Part shown: one piece after another, positions 6,782-13,592 of the stretch
Numbering within the stretch: the stretch's first letter is position 1
How the letters are laid out: every line of letters starts with the position of its first letter
NCBI GenBank assembly: GCA_946481105.1
Contig: CAMLMM010000047.1
Span: 1 to 14,713, forward strand
Length of the DNA: 14,713 nucleotides
From: an uncultured Alphaproteobacteria bacterium
GTDB lineage: Bacteria; Pseudomonadota; Alphaproteobacteria; Micavibrionales; Micavibrionaceae
Reading direction: 5' to 3'
The notes under the pieces: generated by a model
Databases searched by the model: none
What the model was told of the DNA's origin: nothing
The model's input: the letters and a program-made list of their open reading frames with translations, nothing else
Translations under genes and position numbers: made by a program

Positions 6782-7432
6782 TTATTTTACGCCTTTTGGG
6801 TAGGAATCGCAAATATCCTTTGCCTTGCTTCGCAGCAGGGTCGAAGACATGGGGTTGAGAGATTCGCCGAATATCCAGTAAATCAGCCCTTTTTTCAGGG
6901 GAGGGCATCCACCAGTATTCAGGTTTTTATGGGTCAGGCTGGCAATCTGGGTGAAGGCATTTTTCCTTACCACGCCATATTTTGTCGGCCGGCCGATAAA
7001 GGCAAACGGGATGGTTTTGGCCAATTCCCGCCATTTATGCCATTTTCTGAATTCATAAACGATATCTGTCCCGGACAGCCAGACAAAGTCAGTTTCCGGG
7101 AAATGGGTCTGCAGGGCCAGCACCGTGTCAAAGGTACGGATCGTGCCAAGGTCGGATTCGATGGTACTGACGACGATACGGGGATTTTGGATAAGTTCCT
7201 GACACCAGCGGGCGCGGATTTCAAGGTTGGGCAGCCCGACTTTGGATTTGAGTGGGTTGCCAGGGCTAACCAGCCACCAGACAGCATCAAGCCCCAGATA
7301 TTTCATGGCTATTTCCGTGGCGTGGATGTGCCCTTCATGAGGCGGGTTAAATGATCCGCCCAGGAGGCCAACACGCAGTCCGCGCCATCTGGTGGCATTC
7401 AGTATACGTGGCGGCGTAAAAAGGGCGGTCAG
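6782..7432 (-). CDS. nadD: Nicotinate-nucleotide adenylyltransferase NadD (non-standard start codon)
   Basis: NadD joins nicotinate mononucleotide with ATP to give deamido-NAD. The protein shows RVGLLGGSFNPPHEGH with the nucleotidyltransferase HxGH motif (His32 and His35 in my numbering), then VWWLVSPGNPLK, DFVWLSGTDIV, FIGRP and the C-terminal NPMSSTLLR. The first ATG in frame (7306) lies after the HxGH motif and cannot be the start. Between an in-frame TAA at about 7450 and that ATG there is no ATG, GTG or TTG, only CTG, ATT, ATA and ATC codons. I favour CTG at 7430-7432, which overlaps the atpF stop as CTGA and has a weak GAG eight bases upstream, giving 216 residues. CTG at 7400-7402 (206 residues) is the main alternative. 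Identity is secure; the start is unresolved, and a base error or real defect is possible. Confidence 0.85.
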   Translation of the reverse strand: MTALFTPPRILNATRWRGLRVGLLGGSFNPPHEGHIHATEIAMKYLGLDAVWWLVSPGNPLKSKVGLPNLEIRARWCQELIQNPRIVVSTIESDLGTIRTFDTVLALQTHFPETDFVWLSGTDIVYEFRKWHKWRELAKTIPFAFIGRPTKYGVVRKNAFTQIASLTHKNLNTGGCPPLKKGLIYWIFGESLNPMSSTLLRSKAKDICDSYPKGVK

Positions 7433-7923
7433 TTCAATATCTCGCTGATATTACCGATGCTTTTATCGGTCAGTGATTGCGCTTTCTGCGCGGTCATCTT
7501 TTGATTGATGATTTCGGTGGTCGCAGATACAGCCAGTTCAGCGGCGTAACGGCGGATATCATCAATCGCGCCGCGCTCCATCTGTTCGATGCGGGTTTGC
7601 AGCATCGTTTCACGGCGTGACATGGTTTCAGCCAGTTGCGCCTCGGCACGTGCGCGAATGTCATCAGCCTGACGCTGAGCGGCAGAAACGATATTGGCGA
7701 CTTCAGTCTGAGCATTGGCCAGATTGGATTTATAATTGGCAACCAAGGCTTCCGCTTCGGTTTTTAACATTTCAGCTGAAGAAATTTGCGCTTGGATTTT
7801 GGCGATTTTTTCATCGAGCATACCGGTTACGGATTTGCGCCCAAGGATAAACGCCAGCACAATAAATATGCCGAACGAGAAAACCAGCCAGAGTGTCGGA
7901 TCGTGGAGAAGCATTTCCTGCAT
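7429..7923 (-). CDS. atpF: ATP synthase F0 subunit b
   Basis: A 164-residue protein with one membrane helix at about residues 11-28 (LWLVFSFGIFIVLAFILGRK), followed by a long amphipathic, charged helix through residue 150 rich in Ala, Glu, Lys and Gln. This is the architecture of the peripheral-stalk b subunit, which links the membrane a subunit to the F1 head through delta. The motif VTGMLDEKIAKIQAQISSAE matches the usual position of the dimerising helix. It is the second b-type gene in the operon, after b', as in alphaproteobacteria, where the stalk is a b/b' heterodimer. The ATG at 7923 has AAAGGA about eight bases upstream and lies 12 bases after the b' stop. Its TGA overlaps the proposed CTG start of nadD. 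Assignment as b and not b' rests on order and lack of the GGLPQFDP segment. Confidence 0.93.
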   Translation of the reverse strand: MQEMLLHDPTLWLVFSFGIFIVLAFILGRKSVTGMLDEKIAKIQAQISSAEMLKTEAEALVANYKSNLANAQTEVANIVSAAQRQADDIRARAEAQLAETMSRRETMLQTRIEQMERGAIDDIRRYAAELAVSATTEIINQKMTAQKAQSLTDKSIGNISEILN

Positions 7924-7935
7924 GGTTAGTTTCCT

Positions 7936-8586
7936 TTATGCGGCTTTCCGTGCGAGGTTGCGCACAACATCTTCAGCCTGAGATTCATTGGCTGGAATAT
8001 CAGCGATTTTCGCAGCGGCCTGAGCGGCAAGATTCGCGGCGATTTTTTCCATTTCGCCCATTGCTTCAGACTTCGCGGCAATGATTTTGGCTTCGGTCTG
8101 TTCAACCGTCGTTTCAAAACGGGCGCGGAAGTTGCCCAGAGCGGTCGCCATATTGGCTTGCGCGGTGGATTCAGCCGTCTGTAATGCAGCGGCAGCAGTC
8201 TGGCCGGCTTCTTTCAGGCCAGCTTCAACTTCGGCGCGCAAACTATCAGCCTGTTTGGATAATTCCTCGGCAGCCTTTAATTGATTCTGTACATAATCGG
8301 CGCGACGGGTAATAGTGCCGCCGATGGAAGGCAGAATGGCCCGCGCGTAAATCGTGTACAGAATAACGAAAAATACGGCCAGCCAGAAAATCTGGCTGGG
8401 CCAGGACGATGGATCGAACTGGGGCAGGCCGCCGCTGGCATGCGCTTCCGCATGTTCAGCAACTTCCGGCGTAGCGGCAACTTCGGTAACAATTTCCTGC
8501 ACGACTTCTTCTGCGCGGGCGATGCCCGTCAGGAGGAGGGAGGAAACTGCCATAAATGGCAAAGCTGCTTTGGTCGCAAAAGTCAT
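7936..8586 (-). CDS. atpG: ATP synthase F0 subunit b' with signal-peptide-like N terminus
   Basis: A 216-residue b' subunit (also called atpF'). The hallmark GGLPQFDPSSWPSQIFWLA segment (52-70) leads into the membrane helix at about 64-84 and then ILPSIGGTITRRADYVQNQL and a long Ala/Glu-rich stalk helix. Upstream of this core are some 50 extra residues: a hydrophobic stretch ending GIARA|EE (about 9-25) that looks like a cleavable signal peptide, then an acidic, Ala-rich linker. Similar extensions occur in some Rhodospirillales-like b' proteins, from memory; if cleaved, the mature N terminus would face the periplasm, as expected for b subunits. The ATG at 8586 has no clear ribosome binding site, and the 29-base gap after atpE suggests coupled translation. 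The next ATG (Met12) has none either, so the start is moderately sure. Confidence 0.92.
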   Translation of the reverse strand: MTFATKAALPFMAVSSLLLTGIARAEEVVQEIVTEVAATPEVAEHAEAHASGGLPQFDPSSWPSQIFWLAVFFVILYTIYARAILPSIGGTITRRADYVQNQLKAAEELSKQADSLRAEVEAGLKEAGQTAAAALQTAESTAQANMATALGNFRARFETTVEQTEAKIIAAKSEAMGEMEKIAANLAAQAAAKIADIPANESQAEDVVRNLARKAA

Positions 8587-8615
8587 CGGCGTGCCCGTCT
8601 TCGTGTCGTTAAGTT

Positions 8616-8840
8616 CTAGGCGAAAACCAGATAGAACGAGATCAGCAGAGCGAAAATCCCGAGAGCTTCGGTCACAGCGAAGGTGAACATGAATTTTTTG
8701 TTCAGCAGGTCAGCTGCGCCTGGGTTACGGCCAATAGCTTCGTTGTAAGCAGCAAAAATTTTGCCAAGACCCAGACCGATACCGGCGAGTGGCAGAAGAG
8801 CGATAGCGCCAGCCAGGAGTTTTACAGCTTCGAGTTCCAT
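8616..8840 (-). CDS. atpE: ATP synthase F0 subunit c
   Basis: A 74-residue hairpin of two membrane helices (about 6-30 and 48-73) joined by a polar loop AIGRNPGA (35-42), the usual form of the proteolipid ring subunit. The first helix is glycine-rich (GIGLGLGKIF) and the second carries the ion-binding carboxylate Glu58 in AVTEALGIFALLISF. The residues around Glu58 resemble proton-binding rings and lack an obvious sodium signature, so proton use is inferred. Many copies assemble into the rotor ring per enzyme, so this gene must be translated more than its neighbours; accordingly it has AAGGA seven to eight bases before the ATG and a 59-base A-rich leader. It lies between atpB and atpF'. Identity is secure. 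Confidence 0.98.
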   Translation of the reverse strand: MELEAVKLLAGAIALLPLAGIGLGLGKIFAAYNEAIGRNPGAADLLNKKFMFTFAVTEALGIFALLISFYLVFA

Positions 8841-8899
8841 TTTTTAGTCCTTTGTTTAGTTAGGTTTAGGTTAATTAGTTTAAATTCCTATTCTTCATC
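8841..8899 (-). promoter_or_regulatory. A-rich, G-poor leader upstream of atpE, possible translation enhancer
   Basis: The gap between atpB and atpE is 59 bases, longer than most others inside the F0 operon. Read on the minus strand it is A/T-rich with very few G residues, contains ACCTAAACCTAACTAAAC near the 3' end and then AAGGAC before the start. I see no stable hairpin. In E. coli an unstructured, A/U-rich enhancer before atpE raises c-subunit synthesis; a similar role here is inference. Confidence 0.45.
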
Positions 8900-9646
8900 T
8901 TAGTGGTCGATTTCGACTGTATCCTTCAGATAGATACAGGTCAGAACCGCAAACACATACGCCTGGATAAAGGCGATGAAGAATTCAAAGCCGACCATGA
9001 CGATATTAAAAGCCACGGGCAGGAGTGTGCCAAGCCAGGCAATGCCGCCGACAGAGGCGAACATGATGGCGAAGCCGGCAATAACTTTCATCAGAACGTG
9101 ACCAGCCACCATGTTGGCGAACAAACGCACGGACAGGGTGATTGGACGGCTGATGAACGAAACGATTTCGATCAGGATAACCAGCCAGATAAGCCACAGC
9201 GGAACGCCCGGCGGGACAAACAGGCTGAAGAAATGTGTGCCATGACGCGCGATGCCCATAATCAGCACGGTGAAAAACACCATCAGTGCGAGGGATGCGG
9301 TAACCGCCAGATGGCTGGTATAGGTAAAGGAGTAAGGAACCATGCCGAGCATGTTGCCGACCAGCACCATCATGAACATGGTGAATACCAGCGGGAAATA
9401 TTGTTTGGCATTCCCGCCGATATTGTCGGAAATCAGGTCTCCAACAAAGCCATAGATACTCTCGCCCACCATCTGGAGGCGTCCAGGCACCATCGACTTC
9501 TGCGCGGCGGACACACCCAGCAGGACAACGGATAATACCGCGCCAATGAGCATCCACAGTGCAGAATTGGTAAAGGAGATATCAATGCCACCAACCGTCA
9601 ACGGGACGATGGGTGTAATGATAAACTGATGCATCGGATCGGCCAA
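8900..9646 (-). CDS. atpB: ATP synthase F0 subunit a
   Basis: A 248-residue membrane protein with at least five hydrophobic helices. The essential arginine is Arg174 in PITLSVRLFANMVAGH, equivalent to E. coli Arg210, and Gln228 in FIQAYVFAVLTCIYL matches the conserved last-helix glutamine. Together with the c ring it forms the two proton half-channels. The N terminus MADPMHQFIITPIVPL is typical for alphaproteobacteria. The start codon is TTG at 9646, supported by AGAGG six bases upstream (9653-9657); the alternative ATG at Met5 would be about 18 bases away from that site. The gene follows atpI after 25 bases and precedes atpE. Identity is secure and the TTG start is well supported. Confidence 0.97.
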   Translation of the reverse strand: MADPMHQFIITPIVPLTVGGIDISFTNSALWMLIGAVLSVVLLGVSAAQKSMVPGRLQMVGESIYGFVGDLISDNIGGNAKQYFPLVFTMFMMVLVGNMLGMVPYSFTYTSHLAVTASLALMVFFTVLIMGIARHGTHFFSLFVPPGVPLWLIWLVILIEIVSFISRPITLSVRLFANMVAGHVLMKVIAGFAIMFASVGGIAWLGTLLPVAFNIVMVGFEFFIAFIQAYVFAVLTCIYLKDTVEIDH

Positions 9647-9652
9647 AATGTA

Positions 9653-9657
9653 CCTCT
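9653..9657 (-). promoter_or_regulatory. Ribosome binding site supporting the TTG start of atpB
   Basis: AGAGG on the minus strand, six bases before TTG 9646. The competing ATG four codons downstream has no site at proper distance. Confidence 0.6.
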
Positions 9658-9671
9658 TTGGTCAGGTCTGT

Positions 9672-10019
9672 TCAGTTCTCAGAATTTTGCTCTGAAATCG
9701 CCGCCTTCATAGCGGTTTTTTTGTCCTGTTGCAACCGTTTTGAATCAAGCGGCGTCACAATATTTTGCGAGCTTTTATAAATGCTCCAGAAAGCCGCCAA
9801 AACCCCTAAAACAGCCAGACTTATGAAGAATACCGGCCCAGTCGAAAACAGCTTGTCTATCCCCACGCCGATGGCGCCACAGACAATAGGTGTCGCGATA
9901 AGTTCATACGCACGGCCCAGGTCACCTTTATCATCTGACGTGTTAGGTGGGGGCGATTCGGGCGTTACCTCGTTTTTCAGGGTCTGGATGCGGGTTTGAA
10001 GGTCATTCGGGTCTGTCAT
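9672..10019 (-). CDS. atpI: AtpI-type F0F1 ATP synthase assembly/associated protein
   Basis: A 115-residue small membrane protein. Residues 1-34 are polar with a Pro-rich patch; GRAYELIATPIVCGAIGVGIDKLF (35-58) is the first membrane helix with the family's Tyr-Glu and Gly-x-x-x-Asp (Asp55); PVFFISLAVLGVLAAFW (about 62-78) is the second. A charged tail follows. This is the AtpI (AtpZ/AtpI) family found at the head of F0 operons, thought to help assembly of the c ring or to carry magnesium; the precise role is disputed. It opens the F0 operon 69 bases after smc. No ribosome binding site is seen: the place where one would lie is taken up by a small hairpin (CGCTA-3-TAGCG at 10023-10035), so expression may be low. 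Confidence 0.88.
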   Translation of the reverse strand: MTDPNDLQTRIQTLKNEVTPESPPPNTSDDKGDLGRAYELIATPIVCGAIGVGIDKLFSTGPVFFISLAVLGVLAAFWSIYKSSQNIVTPLDSKRLQQDKKTAMKAAISEQNSEN

Positions 10020-10022
10020 GGC

Positions 10023-10035
10023 CGCTAATCTAGCG
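10023..10035 (-). promoter_or_regulatory. Small hairpin at the atpI translation start
   Basis: A perfect 5-bp inverted repeat (CGCTA, loop of three, TAGCG) ends three bases before the atpI ATG, exactly where a ribosome binding site is expected. The 69-base smc-atpI gap is AT-rich and shows no convincing promoter pair or terminator. Small size makes chance occurrence possible. Confidence 0.3.
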
Positions 10036-10088
10036 TTTTACGTCAAAGTTGCAATGATACATTCAAATTGACATAAATATAACATTCG

Positions 10089-13000
10089 CTATTCCGCGGC
10101 TTCCAGGAAGTCTAGTTTGCCCTGCAGGTCAACCGATACCAGCTGCGACACGCCACGCTCAGACATCGTTACCCCATACAGGCGGTCCATACGCGCCATC
10201 GTCAGGCGATGGTGGGTAATGATTAAGAAGCGGGTTCTGGATTTCTGAACGATTTCCTCAAGCATCGTGCAGACACGGTCGACGTTCGCGTCATCCAGCG
10301 GCGCGTCAATCTCGTCAAGGACGCAGATCGGGGCCGGGTTGGTCAGGAACATTGCGAAAATCAGCGCGGTCGAAGCCAGCGTCTTTTCACCACCTGAGAG
10401 CAGCGATAGAGATTGCAATGTTTTTCCCGGCGGCTGCGCATAAATTTCCAGCGAAGCTTCCAGTGGGTCATCGGAGTCAACAAACGCCAGATGCGCCGAG
10501 CCACCGCCAAAGAGGCGGGTGAATAAAGTTTTGAAATGTTCGTTGACGGTATCGAAAGCCTGCTGCAGACGTTCACGCGCTTCTTTGTTCAGCTTGTGAA
10601 TGCCGCCGCGCAGTTCTTCGATCGCCTGTGTCAGGTCATTACGTTCCTGGCCAAGTTTACCGAGTTGTTGTTCGACTTCCTGCGATTCAACATCCGCACG
10701 GAGGTTGACCGGGCCCATGCCATCGCGTTCACGGATCAGGCGGTCACGTTTGCCACGCACTTTGTCGATTGGTTCGGATGTCAGTTTTTCGTTCGTCATT
10801 TCAGATTGCGCCCAGAGCTGGTCCGGGGACATCGCAAAATTGTCTTCAATCGACTGGCGGATGATTTCGATGGAACCGGAGGTGGATTCCATCATTGCCT
10901 GTGCCTTGGCGCGGCGCTCGCGCGTATCCATCAGAGCGTTTTCGGCCACTTTTAAACCGGATGTCGTTTCTGCCAAGTCACGCTCGGCCTGGGCGAGCGC
11001 ATCCGCCGCATCATTGCGGGCGTTTTCCATCGACTTGAGGTTATCAAGCAGATTGAGGCGTTGCGCGGTAATTTCTTCCGGGCGGCTTTCGACTTCGGCC
11101 AGCTTTGCTTTCATGATTTCTTCACGTTCATCCAGCTGACGCAGGCGGTCTTTGGCGCGGATGCTACGGTTAGTCAGGTTGACGCGTTCGTCGCCGATGG
11201 CACGCAGACGCGCTTCGCGGCGGCTGATATCCTGCTGGAATATTTCCAATGTGGCGGATGCTTCACTCAGGGCAGCCTGAGCGGCGAGCAGAGCGATCTT
11301 GCGCTGCTCCACTTCCATGTTTTGCTGTTCGAGTGCGGCATCGTCGAATGACTGCATGGAAACGCGGTGCGTTCCAACGGCTTCTTCAAGGCGAGTGATG
11401 TCTTCCTGCGCCAGGGCAAAACCTTCTTCCAGTTTGGCAATTTCCGAATCCATGCCGGCGCGCTTTTCAATGGCGCGTTGCAGGTCGGCACGCTTAGCGG
11501 TCAGGGTACGATCAATCTGGCGCACTTCCTGTTCCAGTGATTGCGCGGTCTGACGGGCAGCGTTCAAAGCTTCCTGAGCGGCAGTCAATTCAGATTGCGC
11601 ACGGTCAAACGCCCCTTGTGTAGCTGGCAGGGTTGATTGCAGTTCAGCCAGACGGTTTTTGTTTTTCAGGCGGATGGCGTTGCGGTCCATCGCTTTTGCG
11701 CGGATCTGCAAGCCGTCCCAACGCCAGTAAGCGCCATCGCGTGATACGATGGATTGACCTGGTTTGAGTTCAGTTGCTTTGGCATCACCGGTCGCGTCGT
11801 CTTCCACGTAACCAATGAATGACAGGGCATATTTAACGGCGTCCGGTGCCTTAATATGTGGCAGCAGGGCGGTAACGCCAGACGGCAGGTCAGGAGCCGG
11901 AGTGGCCGCATGCTGGCCAGCCCAGATAACCGGGGCGCCAGCTTCGGTCGATGCCATGATGGTATCGCCAAGCGCCTTGGAGAGGGCTGCTTCAAAACCT
12001 TCATCAGCCTTAATGTCCTCAAGCACAGGGCGGAAGCCTTGTTGTGATTCCGATTTTAATACGCTTTCGAGCGCGTGAACTTCTGAATTAATTTTTGACA
12101 GAAGTTCACGGGCGGATTGCTGTGTACTGCGGGCTTCTTCCAGTTTCTGCTGGGCCTGTTCAACCGCTTCACGAGCAGATTGTTCATCCGCGCGTTTTGT
12201 GGTCAGGTCTGCTTCCATGGCAGCAATTTCAGCACCTAACCCGTCGACTGGGCTGGCGGCATCCTGCTGCGCACGCTTCTGTTCAATCTGCGCTTTCAGA
12301 TTTTCGTAGCGTGACTTCAGCGAGTTCAGGCGGTTTTCGTCCTGAGCCAACTGGTTTTGCAGCGTGTTGCGCGTGGCTTTCAGGCTGGCGGCTTTTTCCA
12401 GTGTTGCCTGATAATTTTCTTGTACGCGGAAAACTTCCAGCTCGCGCTCGCCGCGTTCGTTGGTCAGGCGTGTGATTTCATCGGCTGCATTTTCCTGCGA
12501 TTTCAGCTCGGCTTCTTCTGCTTCAATTTTTTCAAGCGTCCGTGCATTTTCTGCCGTTGTCTGTTCTTCATGTTCGCGGTCGATGATAATCTGCGACAGA
12601 GTGGACTTTGCTTCTTCGATCTGTGCATTCAGGCGTTGTTCTTCATCATCAAGACGGCGCAATTCAAAGCTTTGCGCCTGCCAGGCAGCAGAGGTTTCTG
12701 CCTGCTTCTCACGCAGGGGCGGCAGCGCTTCGGATTGCTCAATCTGGATGCGGTTCAATTGCGCAACGGTCGCCATTTGTTCGGCAACAATCGACTCGGA
12801 TGAATGGAATTCCTGTTCAGCTTCCATTTTTGCGGCCTGTGTCGCCATCCATTCAGCTAGGGCGAGGCGGGTTTCCAGTTCCTTGATATCGGCGCTAATG
12901 TTTTTATAGCGCGTGGCCTGACGGCTTTGACGTTTTAGGGAATCGAGTTGCGTCTCCATCCCAGCGATAACATCCTGCAGGCGGGCCAGATTTGCATCAG

Positions 13001-13562
13001 CGGCCTTCAGGCGCAGTTCGGCTTCGTGACGGCGGACATACAGTCCTGATACGCCAGCGGCTTCTTCAAGTACTTGACGGCGTTCGGCGGGCTTTGCGTT
13101 GATGATGGCTGCAATACGGCCTTGTGAGACGATGGCGGCAGATTGCGCGCCGATGGCCATATCGGCAAATAACATTTGCACATCACGGGCACGGACGGAT
13201 TTGCCGTTGACGTAATAGCTGGACCCCATATCGCGTTCGATACGGCGGACAACTTCGATTTCGTCTGTATTGTTAAACAGGGCGGGAGCGGTACGCGACG
13301 TGTTGTCAAGAACAACAGACACTTCTGCTTGGTTGCGCGCAGGCCGGTTGGATGTGCCATTAAAAATGACATCCTCCATGCCATTGCCGCGCAGACGTTT
13401 GGCTGATGTTTCACCCATAACCCATGACAGGGCTTCGACGAGGTTTGATTTGCCGCAACCATTCGGGCCGACAATCCCGGTCAGGCCCGGCCCAATGTCC
13501 AGGTCTGATTTTTCAACAAATGATTTGAAACCATGAAGACGCAGGCGGGAGAAATTCGACAT
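10089..13562 (-). CDS. smc: Chromosome segregation protein SMC
   Basis: A 1157-residue SMC ATPase, full length for the family. The N-terminal head carries the Walker A motif GPNGCGKSN (32-40) and a Q-loop region IVSQGRIAAIINAKPAERR. A coiled coil of about 330 residues follows from about 165, then the hinge at about 505-640 (QGFRPVLEDIKADEGFEAAL, then SRDGAYWRWDGL, typical of alphaproteobacteria), a returning coiled coil to about 1000, and the C-terminal head with signature LSGGEKTLAS (from 1055), Walker B ICVLDEID (Asp1083, Glu1084), D-loop and ITHHR switch histidine. The dimer with kleisin ScpA and ScpB (not in this window) organises and separates chromosomes. The ATG lies 30 bases after the DsbA-like gene, with AAAGG about 11 bases upstream, so the two are probably cotranscribed. 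All ATPase residues look intact. Confidence 0.98.
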   Translation of the reverse strand: MSNFSRLRLHGFKSFVEKSDLDIGPGLTGIVGPNGCGKSNLVEALSWVMGETSAKRLRGNGMEDVIFNGTSNRPARNQAEVSVVLDNTSRTAPALFNNTDEIEVVRRIERDMGSSYYVNGKSVRARDVQMLFADMAIGAQSAAIVSQGRIAAIINAKPAERRQVLEEAAGVSGLYVRRHEAELRLKAADANLARLQDVIAGMETQLDSLKRQSRQATRYKNISADIKELETRLALAEWMATQAAKMEAEQEFHSSESIVAEQMATVAQLNRIQIEQSEALPPLREKQAETSAAWQAQSFELRRLDDEEQRLNAQIEEAKSTLSQIIIDREHEEQTTAENARTLEKIEAEEAELKSQENAADEITRLTNERGERELEVFRVQENYQATLEKAASLKATRNTLQNQLAQDENRLNSLKSRYENLKAQIEQKRAQQDAASPVDGLGAEIAAMEADLTTKRADEQSAREAVEQAQQKLEEARSTQQSARELLSKINSEVHALESVLKSESQQGFRPVLEDIKADEGFEAALSKALGDTIMASTEAGAPVIWAGQHAATPAPDLPSGVTALLPHIKAPDAVKYALSFIGYVEDDATGDAKATELKPGQSIVSRDGAYWRWDGLQIRAKAMDRNAIRLKNKNRLAELQSTLPATQGAFDRAQSELTAAQEALNAARQTAQSLEQEVRQIDRTLTAKRADLQRAIEKRAGMDSEIAKLEEGFALAQEDITRLEEAVGTHRVSMQSFDDAALEQQNMEVEQRKIALLAAQAALSEASATLEIFQQDISRREARLRAIGDERVNLTNRSIRAKDRLRQLDEREEIMKAKLAEVESRPEEITAQRLNLLDNLKSMENARNDAADALAQAERDLAETTSGLKVAENALMDTRERRAKAQAMMESTSGSIEIIRQSIEDNFAMSPDQLWAQSEMTNEKLTSEPIDKVRGKRDRLIRERDGMGPVNLRADVESQEVEQQLGKLGQERNDLTQAIEELRGGIHKLNKEARERLQQAFDTVNEHFKTLFTRLFGGGSAHLAFVDSDDPLEASLEIYAQPPGKTLQSLSLLSGGEKTLASTALIFAMFLTNPAPICVLDEIDAPLDDANVDRVCTMLEEIVQKSRTRFLIITHHRLTMARMDRLYGVTMSERGVSQLVSVDLQGKLDFLEAAE

Positions 13563-13592
13563 TACGTTACGAACCTTTTCTATCGTACAGAA

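Noticed and set aside
6723..6908. Small minus-strand frame of 61 codons between rsfS and nadD
   Set aside because: Most of it overlaps the 3' end of nadD in another frame, and the NadD C-terminal SSTLLR motif confirms the nadD frame.
8903..9535. Open frame of 210 codons on the plus strand, rich in His, Asp and Gln
   Set aside because: It is antisense to atpB. The His/Asp/Gln-rich composition is what results from reading the complement of a hydrophobic membrane protein.
9006..9557. Open frame of 183 codons on the minus strand in another frame
   Set aside because: It overlaps atpB completely in a shifted frame and has a composition unlike any family I know; atpB is certain.
10020..10088. Promoter for the atp operon in the smc-atpI gap
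   Set aside because: TATCAT resembles a -10 box but no acceptable -35 box stands 16-19 bases upstream.
10600..11139. Open frame of 179 codons on the plus strand, Ser/Arg-rich
   Set aside because: Antisense shadow of the smc coiled-coil region; Ser/Arg runs are produced by the complement of Glu/Ala/Leu codons.
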